Source: Cannabis sativa (taxonomy: Eukaryota; Streptophyta; Magnoliopsida; Rosales; Cannabaceae). Taken from it: a stretch of DNA of 64,000 bases. This document shows, piece after piece, positions 57,416 to 64,000 of this stretch. Below the pieces are notes generated by a model, which saw nothing but the letters and a program-made list of their open reading frames with translations, did not search any database and was not told the DNA's origin. The position numbers and the translations under genes were made by a program. The stretch covers positions 33,531,660 through 33,595,659 of the forward strand of contig NC_083601.1 of the NCBI RefSeq assembly GCF_029168945.1, written 5' to 3'. Positions within the stretch are counted from its first letter, which is position 1, and each line of letters starts with the position of its first letter.

Positions 57416-58158
57416 GGGGCTGTTTGGAATAGGTTAATCCTAATAAGAGAATGGTAATGTGAAATATTACCTTGTTTGTTTGGAGGGTTTAGCCTTGGAA
57501 TGTTATTCCCCTAGTAATATAACTACCCTTAAAGAGGGTAATGTTCATACCTTAAAAAAGGGTAGGATTGAATTATTACCTTCCATCATATTAATTTGAA
57601 TAATATTTTTGAATTAATAAATAAATTTAAATACCAATAATATTATCAGTTATTATAAATAAAATATTATGATATATAAATTTAGTTTGTGAGATCAGTT
57701 TTTTTTAACTGAGTTATTTTATATTATTAGCAATAACATATATATATTTATTATACAAAGATTTTATGCGGATGGTGTACATAAATAACATATTGAACAA
57801 AAAAAAAATAACATAGTGATAAAATATATAGAAATGATCATTTTAATTAATAAAAAATACAATAAAATTTAATGTTTATTAATTAATAAATATATTTCTT
57901 TAATAAATAATTATTTTTATTTTTATATGTAATTAACATTAAATAGATATAATAAAAAATATTTTTATTTTAATTTTTCAAAATAATATATATAAGATTC
58001 ATGTACTCAACCAAACAGTGTAATTTAATTAACAGTAATATGATTACATATTACCCTACACAGCCAAACACAGTTTACACATTTCCCTATAATCATATTC
58101 TCCTTCATAATATTCTCTATAATCAAATTATTTTGAACACCTCATACCAAACGCCCCC
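57416..58158. mobile_element. Harbinger-like MITE, 743 bp
   Basis: Ends GGGGCTGTTTGGAA (57416) and CCAAACGCCCCC (ending 58158), flanked by TCA (57413-57415 and 58159-58161), a 3-bp duplication of the type used by PIF/Harbinger elements. The interior is AT-rich, with GGGTAATGTTCATACC and TTACC-type motifs near the left and CATATTACCCTACAC near the right. No coding sequence. Confidence 0.7.
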
Positions 58159-58801
58159 TCACTCATGCAAGCAGGACTTTTTTCTTGAAAACCATGCAAG
58201 CAGGACTTTAATTAATATAGATATCATATATAATTTAAAATTATGCATAGCATATACAATTTTAGTATTTTTTTTTAAAAAAAAACAAAAAAGAAAAAAT
58301 TTATTTATGTTTGTCTTTTTGTTACGTATATTTTTAGTTATATATTATATAATTTTCTTTATAATATTATTCAATAAACGTCATTATTTTGTATTAAAAA
58401 ATATCTAATTTAAGTGCTATTTATAAAAAAAAAATATATTCAAAATTTACTGTTAATTATAATTTTAATTTAATCGTAATACTTTTTATTTTATAATATT
58501 TTTAATTTTAAATATGCATAATGAGTCTAACTTTGATTTGAATTGTAATGTTATAAAAAGAACAACACTTTCTCTTATATATCCATATTTAATATAATAT
58601 AGATATAAATATATTTTTTTAATTCTATTATAATATTATATTAAGACTTATTTAATTATCTTCTAAAAATATTAAATAAAGAGAGAAAATTAAATAATTA
58701 TATTTTGATGTTATATATTTATCAACAAAAATTATAAATACATTATTGTTAATGAGATAAAATATTTAAATGAATTAAAATATAATGTTTAAACGAGAAT
58801 T

Positions 58802-59113
58802 CACTACAAGAAATGTCACTTTTGCCAGCACATTTTTGTGTTGGCAAAAGTTTGTTGGTATTGCGCTGGTAAAATGGAATTTACTTCTGATGTGTTGGCA
58901 AAAGGGGTTAACAAATCAACGTTGGTATTAAAACTTTTGCCAACATAAAATAAAAAATGCTGGCAAAAATGACTTTTCCCAGAGTGTAAATGCGCTGATA
59001 AAAGTTAGATTTTAGCTACTGCAAATGTGCTCTGGTAAAATTTTGACCTTTTTGCCAATGCTGGTAAAAGTTACTTTTACTAGCACAGTAGCAAACTGTA
59101 CTGATAAAAGTGA
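58802..59113 (+). mobile_element. CACTA (En/Spm) element terminus with subterminal repeats
   Basis: CACTACAAGAAA at 58802 is the canonical CACTA end. About a dozen copies of TGCTGGCAAAAGTGAC-like words follow in both orientations (TTTTGCCAGCAC, GTTGGCAAAAG, CTGATAAAAGTGAC), the binding-site array of such elements. No TTTCTTGTAGTG end was found downstream, so the element is truncated or its other end lies outside the recognised repeats. Confidence 0.8.
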
Positions 59114-61200
59114 CATTAGAGAAAGAAATAGAGAAGCTATGTACAGTGAAGTAAAATTTTGAGGTAAAATAAATAAATTTGTGTTTTGATGAGCCACATT
59201 AAATGTTGGAATAAAACAGCGGTTGGGAATGCTAGTTATACATAAATCAAACTTAGACTATGTTCGTGGTGTATATTTTGGATTAAATTTGACCCAAAAT
59301 ATACCATAAAACTATATTTAGTTTATATTTTGTATTTGTGCTCTAATGCACAGAGTACAAATTAGCTATAAAAGTTAATATTACCATTAGTGCTCATTCA
59401 AAATATACAAAATAATTAATTTTATTTATATTACTTTAATATCTTATAAATATTAATAAGTGGTAAAAATATAATTAAAAAAGATAGTATTTATTGTGGG
59501 CTAAAATTTGGCCCATGCTATTTTTTGTATTAAATTTGACACACATTTTACTTCACTATTAGAGTTAAATTTTAGCAAAATATTAAAAAAAATAATAATA
59601 ACAATATATCACATTTATAGCTCTTTATTGAAGATACTCTTTTCCTTATCATCATTAAAAAAAATTCAAGCTTAGTCCATTTTTTTTTATCAAGAAGGAA
59701 GAAACTTCATTAATCAACTCAACACAATACAGCCAAATGAACTACTCTAATTCTGTTAATGGTATAGTGAACAAAATTAAAAATGATGTGAAAAATAGGT
59801 TATACTTGATAAAAGATAGAAAAGGGACAAGAGTGGAGGAAAGCTTACTCCAAAGATTAATATGTAATTATTAGTTGATTCGATTCCTCCAAAAATGATA
59901 AATCGTGGCTGTGTAGTACGAGACCGAAGCTTTTGGACAGAATAATAGTGATTGTTAGTAAAATATATGTAGTCCAATTTTTTATTAAATATAAAATATA
60001 GCATTTGAAAATAATTAGTAAAATCTGACCAAAACAAATAATCACAAAATTTAATCATCCTAAAGAGAAAGAGTACAAAAAGTGGAGTTACACGGCTGAC
60101 TTTTTTTTCTTTGACAAATTTACGTTTGTTATAGAAATTGACATATAGTTACATGGCTTTATCATGTTTTAAATGCGATAGGATGAAAAAAATATGTATC
60201 ATCATCATTCATACATTAATTTTATTTTTTATAAGGAAAAATAAATTAGAATTCGTTACGAGAGTGTACTTATTTCCAAGGAATAATAATGTCTAGATCT
60301 TATTTACACCTCATGCTGTTCTGTTCTCCAGAAATAATATAAGAAAGAAAATAAATGTCAAGTTACTGAAAACTCCTCTGTCACCCATAGTCCACGCGGC
60401 ATTTCTGAGAAAAAATAAAATAAATAAAGAATCACAATAATGTTGAATAGTTTTTTTGTGAAATAAAAAACGTGATAACAAAGTGCCTATATATAGTTTT
60501 TGTTTTTTAAAAATGGGAGCATAAATTATTGAATTAGCTAGTAGTCATATTATGCACAACCTATTTCATGAAACGTATAAAATAATTAAAAAATTTGTAA
60601 TACAATGAATTTGAATGAGTACGTAACCGTCCCCCAACACTATTCAATACCCATTTATTAAATTTATACGAAAAATATTATAACAGGTAGACATAAATAG
60701 GAAACTTTAATGACTAAAATAATAAATATTATATTTTTGAAATCCAGTCGGGGGTTGCATACTTACCAAATATGTATAATATTTGAAATTTGAATTTCTC
60801 GATATTAAATAATAATTACCATTTTTCTGCAAAAAAATAATAAATGAAGAAAAATAACTTTGAGGTTGTTGTTTTTAATCATTATCTATATCTATTTTCA
60901 GTGTTTTCAGTACATAAATAAATTATAATTTTGTTTTTTTTTTCTTCATAATGATGTTAATATAATTACGAATGTTTAATTTTTCACAAATTCTTAGAAA
61001 ATTTTAGATAGCTTAATAGTGAACTTAGTATCCAAATAACTAATTGTACATGCATTTATTTTGATATTAATCATTATTTTAGCATTCTGAATCATTAAAA
61101 AAAATTAAAAATATTGTTAGAAATTATTTATTTATATTATTATATACCATCATACAAAAATAGAATTATAAATAGATTAATTAGTAATTTTTTTTTTCGA
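59114..61200. other. Intergenic with a short LINE-tail-like fragment at about 59679-59760
   Basis: A T-run followed by TCAAGAAGGAAGAAACTTCATTAATCA is the form of a LINE 3' tail on the minus strand, but only about 80 bases are suggestive. Repeated TATATTTTGGATTAAATTTG / TTGTATTAAATTTGACACAC words between 59270 and 59545 suggest a degraded MITE. No gene. Confidence 0.4.
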
Positions 61201-61204
61201 ATTT

Positions 61205-61530
61205 TGACATATAGCAAATCATGCTTCTTGAACTTTTTTGGTCATTAAAAATTCCCTGAACTATTAAGATTGTTAGATTTAAGGACTTTTGTCTAATTTT
61301 ATTTAATTTTACTATTTCAGTAATTGTTTATGTCCATACTTCCCAGACTTTGATATCTACCAAATCATGCCCCTCAAATTTTTATATGTACTAAATCATG
61401 TCCCCTAAACTTTCATCTATGTTAGAATTTTTTTACTAAAATTAGATAAAAGTCCTTAAATCTAACAATCTTAATAGTATAGGGGAAATTTTTAACGCCA
61501 AAAAAGTTCAGAGGCCATAATTTATTACTA
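61205..61530. repeat. Second copy of the foldback family seen at 11595
   Basis: Same modules: CCTGAACTATTAAGATTGTT, AGATTTAAGGACTTTTGTCT, CCCAGACTTTGATATCTACC, AAACTTTCATCTATGTTAG, then the complement set AAAGTCCTTAAATCTAACAA. It is about half the length of the first copy because the triplicated module is present once. Confidence 0.7.
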
Positions 61531-62480
61531 CTTAGCGTTATAAATATATCAAAAGTACCTCTATGTAGTGATTATAAACAAATGTCTACTTTTTTTTTTT
61601 GAAATATTTTTTTTTAACATCTTTATATATAAATATATAAAACTAAAAATATAAGTTCTAGAATAGTTATTCGATTACGCCGCTATAGTCGATGGATACG
61701 ATTCTCCGTACAATTAATTAAATTATATGTTCAAACTTTAAAGTAAACTCTTTTTTTTCTTTTTGAGTCTAATGTTCAAACTATACCTTGTTTAATTGGA
61801 AGAAGGTAGAATGTTCAAACTATACTCTTTTTTTTGAGTTGTTCAAACTGTCATATTAATTAAGAAAGAATTATTAATTTTGAAGACATGCATCGCAATT
61901 GGTCATGGATACATAAGAAAATCTGCTAATAGTAATTAATAGTAATTATCCAATAAATTAAACTGAATTTTTTGATTGAAGATGACAATTAGGGAGAATA
62001 ATATTAATAAGATGGTTTATTTATATTTAGTTACTATTTTCACTCGATTTAAAAATAATAATAGATAGTAAATATATTTTAGAGATAAATCCTTCTACGG
62101 TGAAAAATGCGTAAAACAGAGTATGCGACAGTACTACTAAACCAAATTTTGCAAACTCTTTATTCAAGTAGTATAGTCAAAAATATTTGAAAAGTTTGGG
62201 GAACATTCTTATATTAGAAAAATCTCTCCCAACAATTAATTATAAGAAAAAACATTCCTGTAATATTAGAATGTCATTAATTAACTACTACATTAATATT
62301 TAATATCATTTTGTTTCTCGAAAACAATTCCAATTTTATTTTATTTTCAATAAAACAATTAAAAAGTTCATTTTCGAAAAAATCAAGACAAGGATATTGT
62401 AATTGTAATACTATAAGAAAAAGAAAGGGGCAATGTTGTCTTCAAGAGATTAAAAGACTCAAAATTACTATCTTTGAAAA
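61531..62480. other. Intergenic / distal promoter region of the P450 gene
   Basis: AT-rich, no feature beyond the gene-proximal part. Confidence 0.5.
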
Positions 62481-62499
62481 AAAAAAATAAAGGAAAAAA

Positions 62500-62925
62500 C
62501 CTCACTCGTTGACCCCCTTAGAATTCCAATGGCGGCCCCTACGCCGTTGGCCTTGGTTAACTCTCTCTCTCCTACCTTTCTCTCTCTTCGTGGTATTAAA
62601 AAGCCGAGACACTTAGAAGAAGTAACAAACATAAACAAAGCAGATAAGAAGAAAAGAGAAAAAAAAAAAAAACCAAAAACAAAACAAAGGCTGCTCTGCC
62701 GAAGAAGTAGCTAAATATAGAGAAGTAGCCACCAACACTCTTTATTATAAGTATGTATACATATATGTGTATGTGTATATGTTCTTCTTCTGGGTTTTGA
62801 AGATCACAGAGAAGAAGAGCCAAAATTTGCTATCAATCTAGCTCTTGTTTCCGCACTAGTTTTGGTTGTTTGATTTCTCCTCTTTTCTGAAGTTTTTCAT
62901 TCTTGTTTTTGAAAAAGAAAAAAAA
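62500..62925 (+). promoter_or_regulatory. Probable promoter and 5' leader of the CYP734A-like gene, with upstream ATGs
   Basis: Composition changes at about 62500: TCACTCGTTGACCCCCTTAG (contains TTGAC, a W-box core), CT-rich TCTCTCTCTCCTACC, then A-rich AAGAAAAGAGAAAAAA, then a leader with TTCTTCTTCTGGG. An ATG at 62529 opens a 61-codon frame ending before the P450 ATG (MAAPTPLALVNSLSPTFLSL...). If transcription starts upstream of it, this would be an upstream open reading frame. The transcription start cannot be fixed from sequence. Confidence 0.45.
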
Positions 62926-63211
62926 ATGGGACCAGAAGTGTTGATCTCTTGGGTGAAGCTTCTGTCCGTATTCTTCATAGTGAGTGTTTTTGGGCTGAAC
63001 ATGGTAGTGTTGCTTTGGTGGAGACCAAGGAGAATCGAAGACCATTTCTCAAAGCAAGGGATCAGAGGACCCCCATATCGTTTCTTCATTGGGAATGTTA
63101 AAGAGTTAGTGTCTATGATGCTTACGGCTTCCTCTCAGCCCATGCCTAATTTCTCCCACAACATACTCCCAAGAGTCCTTTCTTTCTACCATCACTGGAA
63201 GAAAATCTATG
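62926..63211 (+). CDS. Cytochrome P450 CYP734A-like, exon 1 (partial gene)
   Basis: MGPEVLISWVKLLSVFFIVS from ATG 62926 begins a hydrophobic N-terminal anchor (residues 6-30), which holds plant P450s on the endoplasmic reticulum. Then come LLWWRPRRIEDHFSKQGIRG, GPPYRFFIGNVKELVSMML, QPMPNFSHNILPRVLSFYHH and WKKIYG. This order, with the WWRPRxIExHFSKQGIRGPPY block and the HNILPRVLSFYHHWxKIYG block, is that of the CYP734A family, which inactivates brassinosteroids by C-26 hydroxylation. The exon ends after 95 codons plus one base, at AAAATCTATG with donor GTACAT, the phase-1 position after KIYG. The catalytic parts (I-helix, ExxR, heme-binding Cys) are beyond the window. Family assignment is from recognised motifs; substrate is inference. 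Confidence 0.93.
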
Positions 63212-64000
63212 GTACATCTTCACTACCCTCTTCCTCTCCCTCTCTCCTTCTTCTTCTTCTTCTCAATCTCTCTCTCTCTTTTTAAGTTTTAACATCTGGG
63301 TTTTGACGAATTTTGGCTACGGTTGAATGGGTTGATTCTATTTCTTCACTTGATTGTTTCTTTTTTAGTGTTACATTAGTGTTGTTTCAAAATGGTCTTG
63401 TAAAATGAGTTTGCCTTAATGTGGTCTTTTAATATGGTTTTGTGAAAGACCGTTTTGCTCGATAACAATGATTAAGCTTATTAAGTCTTTTATTTTACCT
63501 TTCTGGGTGGTAATACTTCTATTATGATTGTCTCTTGGCGCCCTTTGCCTTGTTTTATGATGATCATCATCATCATGAAGATTTTTTTTTTTTTTGCTTT
63601 TCGAAAGGTTTTTGAGTTTTGGGTACTTCTTTTTAAGACTTTTTCTCAGGCTTTTCTTTTCTTTTCTTTTTTTATTTTTTTTATTTTTTTTTATTTTCGT
63701 TTCTGAGCTTTTTGATGCTTGATGTTCAAGTTCAGATTTTGGACTGTTTCACACCTGTATCGTTTCTTTTCCTTATTTTTCTCTCTTCATTTTCCTTCTC
63801 ATCCCTTCTCTTCCGGCAAAAAAAAAAAAGTCTGCAATAAATAATAATATTAATATTTTTGTGGTATATGTCTTGTTTGAAGATTCTCCATAGGGACTTT
63901 ATTTCTTTTATTTTCAATATCAATTCATCTATAGAAATTTTAATTTTGAACCTTTAGTCCCGACAGAGATAACAATAAAAACTTTATTATATATATATAG
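63212..64000 (+). other. Intron 1 of the CYP734A-like gene (incomplete)
   Basis: It starts GTACATCTTC at 63212 and is T-rich throughout, as plant introns are (several T-runs between 63580 and 63700). No acceptor followed by P450 exon 2 sequence was seen before 64000, so the intron is at least 789 bases long. Frames inside it are low-complexity. Confidence 0.8.

Noticed and set aside
62866..63285. Continuing the P450 frame to the stop at 63285
   Set aside because: After KIYG at 63211 the frame becomes GTSSLPSSSPSLL low-complexity; GTACAT is a good donor at the known CYP734A intron position.

Overview
The window is nuclear DNA of a flowering plant, almost certainly a eudicot. It is very AT-rich, has spliced genes, plant-type LTR retrotransposons, L1-like LINEs, hAT, Harbinger and CACTA DNA elements, long (CT)n/(GA)n tracts, and the first exon of a CYP734A-type cytochrome P450. 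I cannot name the species from sequence alone.

Only three host genes are well supported. (1) An intronless 124-residue protein at 14301-14675 with an ABRE/G-box and TATA box upstream. (2) A four-exon minus-strand gene at 16378-18203, reassembled here by splice sites, encoding a 77-residue protein of unknown function. (3) Exon 1 of a CYP734A-like P450 at 62926-63211, whose intron 1 runs off the right edge. A truncated, rearranged ERF-type transcription factor fragment (34947-35459) sits inside a repeat-bounded insertion.

Most of the rest is mobile DNA in layers. 1-3.4 kb: CACTA-like repeats, a direct duplication and a LINE RNase H relic. 3863-9316: a minus-strand Copia-type LTR element with 253-bp LTRs and a perfect 5-bp target duplication, but almost no coding sequence. 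9930-10674: a hAT-type non-autonomous element. 11.6-12.8 kb: foldback and MITE-like repeats. 18381-19147: first of three members of a terminal-inverted-repeat family with GC-rich cores; the others are at 51139-52190 and 52724-53494. 19.2-31.76 kb: one L1-type LINE on the minus strand, split by a plus-strand Ty3-gypsy element (22170-30975) that carries 2.3-kb LTRs and has target duplication ATACA. 32868-36082: the ERF-fragment insertion. 38485-43178: a minus-strand Ty1-copia element with target duplication GGCTG. 46119-47012: a Harbinger MITE containing a nested hAT element. 49.5-58.2 kb: further MITEs. 58.8 kb: a CACTA terminus. 61.2 kb: a second copy of the 11.6-kb foldback family.

The most unusual signal is in the interior of the 3863-9316 element. 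Where gag and most of pol should be, there is a series of short hairpins. Their stems differ in sequence but stay paired, and many share one loop: CTTCAG-G type on the plus strand, which is C(CUGAA)G in the element's own RNA sense. The series ends in seven tandem copies of such a hairpin. The element looks recently mobile (one LTR mismatch, intact target duplication), so the structured RNA may matter to its life cycle, or may be the by-product of a fold-back copying mechanism.
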